NCBI GenBank assembly: GCA_023055355.1
Contig: JALJCS010000001.1
Location: 94,907,381 to 94,971,380, forward strand
Source: Agelaius tricolor
Lineage: Eukaryota; Chordata; Aves; Passeriformes; Icteridae
Direction: 5' to 3'
DNA: 64,000 bases
Shown here: positions 50,601 through 63,449 of the stretch, piece by piece
Position numbering within the stretch: position 1 is the stretch's first letter
How the letters are laid out: each line of letters opens with the position of its first letter
Program-made: the position numbers and the translations under genes
The notes under the pieces: generated by a model
What the model saw: only the letters and a program-made list of their open reading frames with translations
Told to the model about the DNA's origin: nothing
Database searches by the model: none

Positions 50601-53460
50601 GGTGGCCCTCTAATCCTTTAGGTCTTTTTATTTTGCCCCAGCCTCTGAGTTCCAGAATGAGGACAGAAGGGGCAATGGGTTTCCTTGTTTGCAACCATAC
50701 AAATTCATTGAATCCAGCTTGTCCTTGGAAAGTTGGATATTATCACAGATCCTGATGTCTTTTTCCACAAAATTAAATTACAAAAAGAGGGTAAAATGAA
50801 GGTGAGTTAACAGCATACCTTAGACCTGCACTGGCTTCTGTTGTGTTAAAAGGCAGAGCTCTCATGTCTTTCTCTTATTCTGATTTGTTCCATCATCCCT
50901 AGGACCTGGTCACTCTGCTGAATGGTGAAATACATCTAAGAAGAGTATTAAGATCAGAAACTCCAGTATAAATTGAGAAGGTGTGACTGCAGCATCACCA
51001 AAAGTGTGTTAACCCACAGCACCTTACTCTCAGGAATATCATTTCAGTCTTGGAAACATGATCCATAATTCAAACCTGATGTTTTTCCTCAGCCCTTACT
51101 TTCTGAAAGGGATAAGAAATCCACTGTTATGATTTTGAGCTCTGCCTGACTAAAGATGAATTCATCCCTGTTCTTGAATGACTTTTGCAGTGGAATAAAA
51201 CAAATATATGCATTGTTCTGTTGAACAATGCATGCAAAGCAATAAATCCTCTTCTGGTTATAAAAGGAGCAGGGATGAGTCCTCCACATGTGCAGGAGGA
51301 AGACAGCAGAAGAAGCTGAATGAACAGATCTTGTATATGAAGAGGCAAATAGTGTGCAATGGGCGGAGTGATGTTCTGGGAGAGAACCCAGAGGTTATGC
51401 TGGGCACTGCCTCAGGCTCTCTTGTGCAGGCAGCCCAAGTGAGAACAGGGAAGCCATGCTGCAGAAGGAGTGGGAGCAGGAGGGATCTTCAGCTTCAGTG
51501 CTCAAAACAGGCAAATGCAAGTTTTTGGGTTTTAAAATTTCACAGGAAAGTAACCAGGGGTATGTATAAGAGATTTACTATCTTTGAATAATTGTTTAGT
51601 CTAATGCTCACCTTCTTTGGTATGCAATGTAAAAAATTAATTGTAGGAAAAAATGTGAAGAGCACACTAATTCAGTAGTGTTTTCATTTGAAGTTGGTAA
51701 TATCAAGCAGATTCAACATAAAATGGATAGCAAAATAGGAACCAATGACAATTTTCTGTTCATGCCCAAATGTTTCTCAAAGAGAAAGGAAATTAGGTTA
51801 TGTCAGGACAAGACTCCAGTGTCTTCCACTGTCTTATGTAAAGACTGTCCTGCTTTACAAGAAAAAAATATGAGTTTTCTCTTTGGTCTGAGAGCTGAAC
51901 ATTAAAAGAAACTTACATTCCTCTACAGCATGGCCATGAAACTGATTGATACTTGATCTAAAGAAGAATGTTTAAAGCAAAAAATGTCTTTATACCTTAT
52001 AAGCCCAGATATTTGAAGGGATAGAACTGAGAGAAGAAGCAGTGAAATACATGAAATACAGCAACAGAGGCATGTCAGGACACAGACAGGTGTGTTGTCT
52101 GACTTGGCCCACAGAAGTATAATACAAAATACATAAATGAAGTTAGGAATTTCAGTGTTGAGATTGCAAGCAGCGCTGGCTATATTGAGGCTAGACAAGG
52201 CTGCCAGATACAAAATTACATTTGCTTATTGCCCAGAAATGTGTTTTCTAATCAAGTGATACATTACCAAAGCCAAAATCTGGAAAGCCACAAAAGTCTC
52301 TGACCTCTGCATGCTTAGGGTGCTCCCTGTGCAGCAGCCATGTGCTGGCAGGCATCATGTATGAAAGCAGACCTGTAGAGATGTTAACAGCAACTTTTCA
52401 CTTCCCTATGGACTGTGAACAAACATGCAATAGCCAAATTGTCCAAAGTCTAAATTTTTAGCTTAGAATAAATATTTAACCTGTACTCAGCCAAGGGTGG
52501 TTGGTATTACCTATTTTTCTGTCTGCTACCTTAAGTGTCAGCTCACAGATCTTTCACAGGGACCCACAGAAGTGACACCCTCACTAAAACACAGTGTGAG
52601 CCTCTCCAGCACAAATAGCAGCTTCACTTCCCTATGCTTGAGACTGTGCTGATTAAACAAAAACTATAAAAAGGGAAAGGTGCTGTTCAGGAGCACCAGA
52701 GCAGGCCTCAGATTTATTGCAAGTTTTGTAGACTGCATACCAAATAAATAACTCCCTAAACAAATCTAGTTTCATATTTAGGGATTCAGGTTTCCTTCAA
52801 AAAATCTTGGTTTGCACTACTGTGTGCTGTACTGCTTAATTTCCTCACTCATCAGGGTCACCCATTTCCTCCTGAATGCTAACCAAGTTCCCTTTTGAAG
52901 TGACAGCACTTTTTTAAGCTTGTGAAATCAGTAACTGGTATGGGCTCATCTGATATTCTGTGTGAAAGCCTGAGTCTTCAGTTATTCTGCTAACTTCCAG
53001 CTTCTCTTTCTTAAGAAACCTGATCATTTTTCTTACACCAATCGAATCAAGCATTTTACTGAGGCTGAAGCAAATTAGATTTAACTCATTTTATTTTCCT
53101 AGAACATTAATTTTCTCTTATGTCTTAACTACTGACCAAAGACAAGTCTAAAGGGGCATTACTTCCTTGGACCAAAAAGGTTTCTTTTGGTCAACAGACC
53201 TACCACCTGTTCTATCAAGGCAAAAGCTGGCCTTATATTTATTTAAGAACCTGTTCTCCAGTACATACCTTGAAGAATACAGTGTTCCGTAGAAGTTCTG
53301 AAAGACAATTTACACACTCTTGACCGCTCATCCCCCCATCACAATTACAACCAAAATTCCCCACAATTATTCCACCATCTTGCAACGTCAAGTCCATGTT
53401 TTACCTTTTATATCTTGCAATTACTGTCATTATTCTAGAATTCTAGAGCCCCAGTCTTGA
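44601..53460. other. Non-coding DNA, no gene recognised
   Basis: Nearly 9 kb of mostly complex AT-rich sequence. It has a short TA run at 45540 and a TAA/TTA-rich patch at 47575-47627. A plus-strand frame at 51208-51591 (127 codons) follows a TATA-like ttataaaagg at 51257; the translation is Ser/Arg/Lys-rich with no recognisable domain. Octamer-like atgcaaat occurs near 46813 in a balanced-complexity stretch. Nothing here can be called a gene. Confidence 0.45.
47575..47627. repeat. TAA/TTA-rich low-complexity tract
   Basis: Degenerate AATAATTAATAA-type sequence with few G or C. Low complexity only. Confidence 0.8.
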
Positions 53461-54040
53461 GCTCCTAGGTTGACCTTGGCTGCCAGACACATTCCTACTA
53501 AGCTGCCCTCTTACTTCCCCTCCTCATCAGTTTAGGGGGAGTAAATAAGACTAAAAACTTGTGGTCCATGATAAAGATAATTTAATGAAGAAAAGCTAAG
53601 GCACATGGAAGCATAGCCAAAGGAAAAAAAAAATTATTCTCTACTTCCCACCAGCAGTGATGTCTAGTCACCTCCTCAGAATCAGAGCTCCAGTTTGCAT
53701 AGCAGTTGGTTTGGAAGAGAAACATCTGAATAATGAATTTTAATTATAAATGTCCCCCTTCTTCTCCTTTCTTTTAGCTTTAATTGCTCAAGACAAGATC
53801 ATGCATGCAATGGGATATGGCTTTACACAGTTTGGGTCTTCTGTCCCATGTCCCCTCCAAACCTCTGGCCCACTCCCGGCCTCTTGGCCTTTGTGGGAGA
53901 GATTGATGCTCCACTAGCACTGCTCAGCAAGGCCAAAACACTGGTGTGTTATCAACAAGCCTTCTAGCTAAAATACAAAGAGCAGCACTTGGAGAACTGC
54001 TTTGGGGAAGTTAACTCTGTCCCAGAGAGACACAACATAA
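53461..54040 (-). mobile_element. Diverged solo LTR of an avian endogenous retrovirus
   Basis: On the + strand the following blocks occur in the order expected for the reverse strand of a common avian LTR: 'taggttgaccttggctgcca' at the left end, 'aaaaacttgtggtccatgat' and 'aaagataatttaatgaagaa', 'acagtttgggtcttctgtcc', 'cctcttggcctttgtgggag', 'gcactgctcagcaaggccaa', 'ctggtgtgttatcaacaagc' and 'gttaactctgtcccagagag' near the right end. Its length of about 580 bp suits a full LTR. The minus-strand TATA region, expected around 53775, is degraded (caattaaagc). Termini are too diverged to see TGT...ACA cleanly or a target-site duplication. No internal retroviral sequence was recognised beside it. 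Confidence 0.72.
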
Positions 54041-55084
54041 TATAATGTGAAATGTTGCTCTCACACAACCTAAACAGCAGTCACCAACTCAGACTGAATT
54101 TAAAGTATATGTCTGTGGATAAAAGTTGTAAGGTGGTGCAATGGCAGATCAAAAATGCAATGGTGGACCAAAGAAAGGCCAGAGGTGGCCTAGTTTCATG
54201 CCTATCACTGTGGCCAAGAGCAGAAGTTTGCAGGAGGGTGTAAGAACTGGGAGAAATATTAAGTAGTCTTTTCCCTTGTATGAGGAAGTCCATGGCCTCC
54301 CTGAGACAAACCAGTATGTTTGGAGACTAATTGATAGGCCTATTCTTTTTCACTTTTATTTGAGGCTCCTAATGTCCAGTGGCCCAAAACATTACCAATC
54401 AGTTTCACTATGCATTGCTTGCAATATGCATCCTTTACCTGAACAATCTCAGTGGGTACTCCCAAAGTTTTGGATTGCAATAAGCACAATCAGCATTCTA
54501 GACACAGTACCTCCATATGTTTCATAATTTTATGGTCTGCTGTCACATCTTTAGTCATTCTCTTCCAAGCCAAGGACTCCCAACTATGCTGAGATTTTCC
54601 TCTATAGAACTGGTTCTAAGCCCATGGAACTTTGTTGACTTTTCAGTGCCTTTCTTAGTTTTTCTGCATCATTTTAACATCTCCAGTATAATTAGATTCA
54701 TTTTTCCTCCCCACATTCTTTTAAAGTATCTGTGGGATAATTTATAGGAAACTTACTCCGTACATTTCACACTGTTGACTTCAATAAAATTTACATTAAA
54801 GTGACATGCCAAGCTGCACAATTTTAGGATACTTAAGACATGGAACTGACTCCTTTGAGATTCCCTATTTACAGTATAAATATTTACCAGAAAACATGTT
54901 TTTTTAAGAGGAAGTATTAAGATTCTTCTGATAATTTTAAATACCATATTTTCTCTTGAGTATTTGAGTATTCACAATAACTTCCTTTTCAAGTTGCTAG
55001 CTTTTAAAGAAATCCTACATGGTCTGCTACTTTCTGAATACTGTGCAAGGCATTTTGTGTTGACTCAGATTCATGTCTCATATG
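54041..55084. other. Non-coding DNA between an LTR and a LINE
   Basis: AT-rich sequence with no recognisable gene. Open frames are under 84 codons. Similarity to the CR1 that follows may begin slightly earlier than 55085 but could not be supported. Confidence 0.45.
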
Positions 55085-57126
55085 TATGGCAATGCTCCTG
55101 CTCAATTCAGGAACATACTTGGAAGAATCCCATGGGTTATGATCCCAGAGACAAGAGAGGTAGAGGAAGGATTATTAAGGATCATTTCTCCAAGTTCAAG
55201 AGTGACACATCCTGATGAACAGGAAATCAATCAAAGATAGCAGGAAGCTGCAGGTATGAATGAGGAGCTCCTTGCAATAGAGGTAGAAGAGGGGAGAGAT
55301 GACTCTGGAGGAATACAGACATATTCTCTGCATGCACAAGTAGGAAAACCAAAGCCCACCTAGACTAAAATCTGGAGAGAGAGGCTTCTGCAGGTACATT
55401 AACAGCAAAAGGAAAACTAGGGGAAATGTGGACTGATGCTGAAGAGGAATAGGAGACTGAGGTGCTCAATGACTTCCGTGCCCCAGTTACAGACAGAAGA
55501 TAACACCAGCCTTCAGGGATCCCAGGTCCTTGAGAACAGTAGGAAAGTTCACAACAAGGTGGAGGAGGGTCAGGTGAATGAACATTTCAATAAACTGCAC
55601 ACAAATCGATGGGACCTGATGAGATAGGCCTGCAAATGCTGAGAAATCTGTCTGAGGAAGCAATGCCACTCTCAATTATCTTCAAGAGATCATAGTAATT
55701 TGGAGAAATTCCTAAGGACTTGAAGAAAGCTATCACTCCAACATTCAAGAAAGGTAGGAAGGAGAATCCAGGGAACAGTGTAGTAAAATTCACCTCAATC
55801 ACTAGAAAGGTGACAAAGCAAATAATCCTGTAAATATTTCCAAATATTTTTAAGGCAATAAAGTAATTTAGAATATTCAGCATGGATTTATGAAGGGGGA
55901 AATTACATATGAACAAATTTATATTATTGTACAATGACGTGATGAGTTCAACAGATAAGAGCAATTAGTAGGTGCTGTTTACCCTGATTTTAGGGAGACC
56001 TTTGTCACTGTCCCCATAACATCCCCACTGACAAAATTATGAAATACAGACTAGATATATGGATAGTAAGACAGACCGAAAATGGTCTGAAATGTAGCTT
56101 TTCTTAAAAAGCTGTGATGAGCAGCACAAAGTCCATCCAAAGCCAGTCACTAGTGGTGAGGGGTCAATACTAGAGCCAATACTGTTCAACAGCTTCATTA
56201 ACGACCTGGATGATGAGAACGAGTCCACCCTTTACAAGCACGATAGAAAAACAAGAAGTAGCTGATACATCAGAGGGTTATGCTGCCATTCAGAAGGACC
56301 CCACAGTCTGGAGAAATTGACATGAAATTAATTTTTGATCTCTTGTTGATGTAGTTCAACAAGTGAAGTGCAAAATCCCGCATCCAGGGAATAAGAAACT
56401 CATGCAGCATATATGCTGGAGCCAACTGTATGGAAAGTAGATTGACAGAAAATATCCCAGGAGTCCTAGTGGACAAGAATTGACCATGAGCCAGAAAGAT
56501 GCATTTTTTATCATAGAAGGATTTACATGGACTGTATGATGGAAAACGTTGTCAAGGAGGCGACTCCTATCCTCTATTTATCACTGATGAAACACATCTG
56601 GAGTTCTGGATGCCATTCTGAGTGAGCTCTCCAGTGCAAGAAAGACATGGACATACCACACTGAGTCCATCAACAGTCCATTCAGGGACAAGAACATCTG
56701 ACACATGAGGAGAGGCTGAGAGAACTGATACTGATTAGCCTGGACAAGAAAAGGCTCAGGAGAATCTTACCAACAAATATAAGTTCCTGATAGGAAATAG
56801 TAAACAAGAGGGAGCCAGGCACTTCTCAGAGGCAGGGGCAAGGGACCTTACAGGAAGCAGAAAATAATATTCTTACTTAAACGTAAGAAAAATCTTTGTT
56901 ATGTGATTTTGTTTGGTTGGTTTTGTTTTGTTTTGTTTTACTGTGCAGGTCATCAAACACCTGGAAAATGTTGCTTGGAGAGGCTGTGGAACCTCCATGA
57001 AGATATTCAAACCTCAGCTGAACATGGTCTTGAATTACCTGCACTAGCTCACTATGCTTTGAAGAGGAGAACTGAACTAGATAATCTTGAGAGATATTTT
57101 CCTACCTCATCCATTCTGCGTCTCTG
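55085..57126 (+). mobile_element. CR1 LINE, 3' half with broken reverse transcriptase
   Basis: This is the largest transposon in the window, about 2 kb, plus strand. Ordered landmarks are 'agaatcccatgggttatgat', 'gaatgaggagctccttgc', 'gactgaggtgctcaatgact', 'cgatgggacctgatgagata', 'gccaatactgttcaacagct' followed by tcattaacgacctggatgat, 'tcaacaagtgaagtgcaaaa', 'ggagtcctagtggacaagaa', 'gagaggctgagagaactgat', 'cctggacaagaaaaggctca', 'cttggagaggctgtggaac' and the 3' end 'aactgaactagataatcttg' with a terminal cattctgcgtctctg. The order is ORF2 linker, reverse transcriptase, then 3' region. The reverse transcriptase is dead: stops and frameshifts occur throughout, and the FADD catalytic box expected near 56237 reads gcacgatagaaaaa. 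The 5' half is absent, the usual CR1 truncation. A T/G-rich expansion at 56907-56940 sits inside the 3' region. Short open frames within (for example 55436-55627, 56903-57130) are remnants. Confidence 0.92.
56907..56940 (+). repeat. (TTTTG)n expansion inside the CR1 3' region
   Basis: TTTTG/TTGG units, about six copies, lie between two CR1 landmarks that are normally separated by a short T run ahead of ACTGTG. It therefore looks like local slippage within the element after insertion. Confidence 0.8.
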
Positions 57127-57846
57127 TTAATTCTTCCAGTTATATCTCAGCTAATAAATTAAAAAGAAGATGGTATATAAAATATCTCCATAAATATCTT
57201 TATCTTTGAATTACCTGTGACTTCAATAATCACAGGTCAGCTGAGTTTATACTGTAATTCTTTCCATTGGGTTCTTCCACATAAAAATTGCTGTTTTCTC
57301 CAAATATTGAGGACAGACTACTTCGTCACCTAGAGATTTTGTCAGTGTCACTGTATCCTTATATCATGTAATTTTACCCCAGATAACTACAGGAAACTCC
57401 TAATGTAAGCGACTCCTTGAGTTATTAGAATGAGTTGGGCCACTGACATAGAGGTAATACGGCCTTAACTGAACACTTAGTGAGATGCATATTCATTTCT
57501 TTGGTTTCTGAAGTGCTATCATTATGAAACATCCTTAAATTATTCATAGATCTGTTTTAAGAGGTGAGACCATTTGGTGTGATGTTAATTGCTGCCAGAG
57601 AAGGGTCCCTCAAGTTACCAACTTCTGTCCATTACACTTTTTTCAAACCTAATACTTCAAAACCTAAGGTGTATATGTAAGCATAGATAAATATTTCACA
57701 CCCATTAGTTTAATGGAGAAATTGATGGATAGTTTCACTCAGTCTTCATCTCTCCCTTTTGCTTGACTCAACTTCATCCAAATTAATGTAAAACTTATTG
57801 GCCTTTTGGTTCTATCCAGTACCTTCTTTCGAACACAAGGAGATAT

Positions 57847-57870
57847 ATTAATTACACAATTAATTACACA
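57847..57870 (+). repeat. 12-bp direct tandem duplication
   Basis: The unit attaattacaca is repeated twice without a gap (57847 and 57859), in AT-rich surroundings. Confidence 0.9.
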
Positions 57871-60800
57871 ATACATAATTATTACACAAATATAAAGCAC
57901 ATGGAGAAAAATTCTATTTTGGTAAATATCAGCTGCTGTTTTGTCCATCTGATCACTATCAGCTGTCTGCTAGTGCAGAAACCTTTTTTGTTGTTGTTAT
58001 ATAAGGTAAGGATGTTTATAGCAACAGCAAGGCTCACTGTAGCTATTCACAGATCAGAACCAGAAAGTGTCAAGAGCTGTAATCATTTTGTACATGTTGG
58101 GACCATAGGTCACCAATCTTGTAATGACTGCTCTGTTCCAACAAACATGAAGAACCACAGCATTAGCAGGGCAAGGCAGGAAGCTGAAAGATGTGAAGGT
58201 GTGCTACAGAAAAACTCTGGGTGAGATCCAGTTTGGCATGAGGGCATCTGAAATTAGTTTTCTATATATGCACTAGCTGTCTAAGCACTTATTAGTCTGA
58301 ATGGATTGCCACTCAGTGCAGTTAATGAGCCTGAAAAGTGCTCAGCATGCACTAAAGAAGGTGTTTGTTGGATGGCCATTTGAATCTCACCCTCTTGAAA
58401 ACGAGGACAGACTAGGACCAAACAACAAGCTGGTTTGGGTTTACACTGAGCACTCAGTACTCCAGGCTGCATGAAGCTTACTAGCACCCAAAAGTCCTTC
58501 AGGGGAGAACACTTGAAAAATATAAATTTGTGTAAAATAATAATTATTTTTCCCTGGCCTTCTAACTCATCAAAGTAAACTTGTGAATACAGTCAGTTAG
58601 GCAGTAAGTGACACCCATCATAGACAAGCTGAAAGTTCAGCCTCATGAGGAAAGGAGCAATGACCTAGGCCACTCCTAGCCCTACACCATTGTAAAGAAT
58701 CCCAAGGGAAGTTAGACCCTTTCCTGGATATGAGAAAGACCACTCTTAAGCATGATTTTCTAGATCCAGTGCCCTGTGATAACGCCTCGCCTTACGGGAG
58801 GTTAAAAATTCCCAGAAAATGTGAATAAATTAACAACTCTGTGATATTTCAAATGACTGCAAAGAGAAAGTGGAATTTCACTCAAGATAATATTGGTGTG
58901 ACTAATATTCATGGCACAACACTGAAGAAATAGTGGTTGCAAACCCCCTGTTGGTGACTCCCGCATTGTGCCCCTCAATCTTCCTTGCTTGACTCAACAG
59001 TGATGGATTTAAGAGAGGAACAGCTTGAGATTTCACACACTTAGCTGTAGAAACAGGCAAAACAGCTGTGGCTGCACTCCCAGAAGACCTCCATGTCTTT
59101 GTACACTTCCTCTGCAGTACAACATCTTTGCAATGGAATCTGGCCTCATTTGTGGCTCCCTGATCTGCACAGTCTCTGCTGCTCTCTAGCACAGCCATGT
59201 GAGATTGTAAACCTGGAACTGAAAGCTTCACGTAACAGTACAGATGCCACATGCTAGGACAGCTGCCATACAGTCTGCCAAAATTCACTGGACTCCTTCT
59301 TTTACTTTGATATCTGAGTCCATTGGCTGCTGTCGTGCCAATTCATTCCCTGCTGACCAGAAACCATGCAGTGCAGGGCAAAAAACCTCATGCAATTTCC
59401 ACTACATCTGGGCCAAGACTCTAAAATATAGAAGAAAGAACACTAAGATAAAATTTCAAGTGTCCCAAGACCTGCACTGTGGTAATCTGTGCTTCAATAT
59501 GTCCAGTGAATAACTCATAATGAAGTACAATGACTGCAAATGCTCTCCAAAGTGTTTAATATGCATGTGAAGAGATGTCTTCTACGACAGCATCAGGATG
59601 GGTTTCTGCCTAGGTAGCAAGGTAGCAAGGCAACTTTTTCTTCCTGGACTTCTGACACAGATCTTGAGTATGAAATAATTTCAGATGTCTTTGGCAGTTC
59701 CTCTTGTTTATTTACAAGTTATATAATAAATTAATTTTTCATGTTTTTTACTGATAGAGCTTGGCTTTTCACAGTTTTCACTTTGGGCAGAAGTCAGCTG
59801 GAAATAAGTTTAGCTGGCATATTTTTCACTGAGAAATAGAATTGCATCAAATAAGGAGATCTTGTAGATTCTATGGTAATTTTGTTGTGTAGAGAAGAGG
59901 GGAAAATGTTCAGACACTGTCAAAATATTTTGTCATTTTCTTATAAAGTGATTTTTAAAATTTGTTTTATTTTGCATGGAATACTGTAACATAACGTTTA
60001 AAATTGTCAAAAATCAGTGCACTTTTGTCAAAATAAAATATTTTCATAATTCTAAATGTCATTGGGTGGGGTTTGGTTTGGTTTTTTTTTGACATTGTGA
60101 AATTTGGAAATGTGTTTTAGGCTCTCTTTTCAACATGAAATATACCATATAGAGCATTCACGTTCAGTTCAACAGTGCTGAGCATGCCCCACTCCAAAGG
60201 ACAGCAGGGTCAAGGAAGCAATAAACAAAGACAGCTGTAAGATGCAGGTGACCCCTAGTATTTGAACATGCCCACCAGTTACAGTTGTGAGGAGCTGCAC
60301 CTGATTTCGGACAAGCATTTTTAGAGGGAAAGAACAATATGTAAAGATGGTGCCAGAACAAAAAAGGGTGCAAAGATTAACAGAGAAGCTGATGCAGGTG
60401 AAGTGCAGTACAAAAGTGGTATAATTATTTGTATTGAAAGATTTAGTCTGACATTGTGAGACATCTGTGTAAACCTAATGCCACTGTTATTCATGCCAGA
60501 AAAGTTTTGTAGCTTCCAGAACACAATCATTAAATTAGACAGGACTCCAGAAAAACTGAAGTAAAGCAAAAATGTATAGTGCTACAGGGGATACTATGTC
60601 AAAACCCCTGCTTATATCCATTTGGAAACACATGCCAAAGAAAAGATTATCTTTGTATTTATCCATATTTTTTTTTCCATATGTCTCCAACTGAAGCATG
60701 TGGTGCAAAGTATATATGCAGCAGTAGGATGTGATAATTACCCTGAGAAAATAGATATCTAAAAACACTAATTAATTTTATACAGAATAGAAACAAGAAT

Positions 60801-60980
60801 TCTGCATCAGCAGTCAGCAGCTACAATCCTTAAGGAATGAATGTGAAAATACTACTGGTGTCATGATTATTTATAGACTTATAGATATATATACATGCCT
60901 ATATGACAGATGTTTCTAAAGGCTTTTTTAAATTATGGTTGTCTGTCTAACTGGCATGAGCAGTCTTGTCTGCCAGCAGT

Positions 60981-61034
60981 TTCTCCATGAACAGCAATAA
61001 GGAGATTTTTCTCCATGAACAGCAATAAGGAGAT
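60981..61034 (+). repeat. 28-bp direct tandem duplication
   Basis: The unit beginning ttctccatgaacagcaataa is present at 60981 and again at 61009, identical over at least 26 bp, so the duplication is probably young. Confidence 0.94.
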
Positions 61035-63388
61035 CTTGCAGCTATCACCAAGGCCCACAGGCTGTTATCAGAAAACAAATGGCCATATTCTAAGCAATTA
61101 TTCAAGATTATGTTCCATTCATTACACTACACCTCATATTATTAATAAAAATTCCTTTGAGAGCTCAAAATTCATTGAAACATAAAGCATACATTTATAT
61201 AGTAAGCCAAATAAATTATTTGGGCCAGGATTCATCCCAACCAGATTCAACTAGAAAACCAGTCACTCTGGCCCCTCTTTAAATTGAAAGAATAAAATAC
61301 ACTGCAACAGAAAATACATGAGAGTCCAACAAAGATCTATGTCAGCACCTGGGGATGCTGCATTACAAACCTGGAGTGACTGCACCTAAGATATGGTGTG
61401 AGTCCCATCCTCAGTGCCATTTCTGGAGTCTGTGAGCATAATTTCTTTAAATTCTTTTAGGTGTCTTTTTTGCTTTCCAGTCGTATACTCCAGAAATAGC
61501 TTTTGAATGCTGAAAGATAAACACACATGGAATTAGTTGGGCTCAGAAGGAGGCTCCTCTGGAAGTGCCCAAACAGAGCTATTGGGCTCCATAAACCCTG
61601 ACTGCCTGCTTTGATCCATCATTTACTGCCTCAACTCATGGTGATAGGACCTCACTTTTATTCATAGATGCAGATTTGGATAAAGTTTCTAATGATAGTG
61701 TAAACATTTTGCTTTTGTTTTCCTTCCAGAACAGTTCCATGCAAGCTGAGTAACAGCAACAAGATCTTCAACCTGTGTAAAAGGCAGGATGCGTAGGGCA
61801 GCTTAGCTCTCTGGCCCATGGATCCTTGCACTCCACCTCTGCTGCTCTGCAGGTCCCCATTTGGCTTGGGCTGCTTCCCAGATAACCTCACAGTCGGAAA
61901 AGGAAGACTCAATTAGCATCCCACTTCTTTCACTTCTAGTCCCCCAGGCACAAACTGTTCTAAGTCACTTTCTCCTTTGGTAACAGAACCAGAGACAACT
62001 TCAAAAGGTTCAGAGCCCAACATGTGCAACATGTGTTAATATTAATGGGTAGTAAATAAAATGGACTTTCAACTAGGTAATGAATGCCTAATATTATTTA
62101 ATCAAAAGTGATGACTCACAGTTATGTGGATTTTTTTCAAGCAGAAAATTGTAAAACCAGGGAGAAGCTGAAGTGTGAAATCCCCAAACCCCCTAATTGC
62201 TTTGTAAATAAAAATAATTGTTGAAGAGCTTGAGAACACAGAAATATATTGTACCCATTGAAACCCACTGAAACCATGTTGACTGATTCAGTGGGCCACA
62301 GTAGAGGTCACCTTGCAAATATCCTAAAGAGGAATCAATAGTTTGTTCACTAAAATCTTTTATGTTGAAAAAAGACCTTTTCTTCTCTTCTGAAGATCTT
62401 TAAAACAAGGTGCACACACCTCCTACAGCATATGTTTTCACCAGACTGAGTAGACAACCACCACAGTATTGCTTATATTTGTTTAGAATTTCAACAAGAT
62501 GGAAAATTCCTCTGTGTTCTGTGCCTGAAAATTTTCCTTCTTGCAACAGGGCTCTTAGATTCGTGGCAATACTGTCTCTTCTGCAATGCCTCAAAAAAAC
62601 AATTAGTGACAAAAGATACACAGCTTAACTTTGGAGGTGCTGCTATTTATGACATCTTAAGATTTGGAAAACTATAACAACTCTATTAAAAAAAAAAAGT
62701 AAAGCTGAAAGACAAAGTAAAAGACTTTCCTTGCACTGAGTATGATGACTGAGAAATTTTGAACTGAGTGTCAACTACTCATCTAATAAAATTTTACATT
62801 ATTACATGTCCTGGGCAGTTTGTATTTATGCACCTTATTATTGCAAGGAAGGAAATTTTCAGGTACCAGCCACGTAAAACCTTTCACATTTGAATGCAAA
62901 GTTATCACATGTAGAGGCAGTTGAAATGGTATGAAACTGAGGTTTTCATAGCTAAAATCCACTCCACACAGGACTACTTATTTTTCCACACATGTGTAAA
63001 ACTAATTAGGCATTGCATAATAGCAATTAAAGATGGGACACATCTGTTGTGGTACCTACAGTATCTACACCTGTACTAGCTAGCTGATGCTTCCTTTACA
63101 AATAAATTCTTCCAAAAAATGATTGATTATATCTCACCCAAAATACAGCAAATTAAATGGGGTTTAAAGCACATTCCTTTCTCTTGAATATAAACAGATC
63201 TTATAGCAACAATCTCAGATGAATGTGTTGTGCTAGTTTTGCATTGACATTTGGTGAGAAAGGAAGAAGCCACCTATAGAAATTATTTTTCTGAGTGGAG
63301 CTGCTGACAGTTTCTTATGTGTCTAACAACACCAATCAGTGACTCCTTTTGCATAGTGATACTTTGTTAAACCACTAGAAAGCTGAAC

Positions 63389-63408
63389 ACACCTGTTTGA
63401 ACAGGTGT
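63389..63408. promoter_or_regulatory. Perfect palindrome with paired E-boxes
   Basis: The sequence acacctgtttgaacaggtgt has perfect 9-bp arms around a TG centre. Each arm carries a CACCTG/CAGGTG E-box of the type bound by SNAI/ZEB zinc fingers and E-proteins. It lies about 60 bp left of the CpG-rich block. A regulatory role is inference; the palindrome itself is plain in the sequence. Confidence 0.4.
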
Positions 63409-63449
63409 AAGAATGAACAAACTTTGGGAACTTTCTTTCCAGCTTGGGA

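Larger units (their letters stand above)
57127..63449. other. Non-coding DNA with minor repeats
   Basis: AT-rich, mostly complex sequence. It has a perfect 8-bp-arm hairpin (acctgtga/tcacaggt, 57213-57237), a 12-bp duplication at 57847 and a 28-bp duplication at 60981. The minus-strand frame at 58902-59288 (128 codons) is Cys- and Ser-rich but matches nothing I recognise and has no initiation or splice context. A stretch near 61320-61420 weakly recalls CR1 but is not convincing. Confidence 0.45.

Noticed and set aside
58902..59288. 128-codon Cys/Ser-rich minus-strand frame
   Set aside because: No zinc-finger or other spacing pattern, no recognisable family and no splice context.
61320..61420. 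Weak CR1-like words (gagagtccaacaaag and nearby)
   Set aside because: The order and spacing do not match the CR1 3' region and no terminal motif is present.
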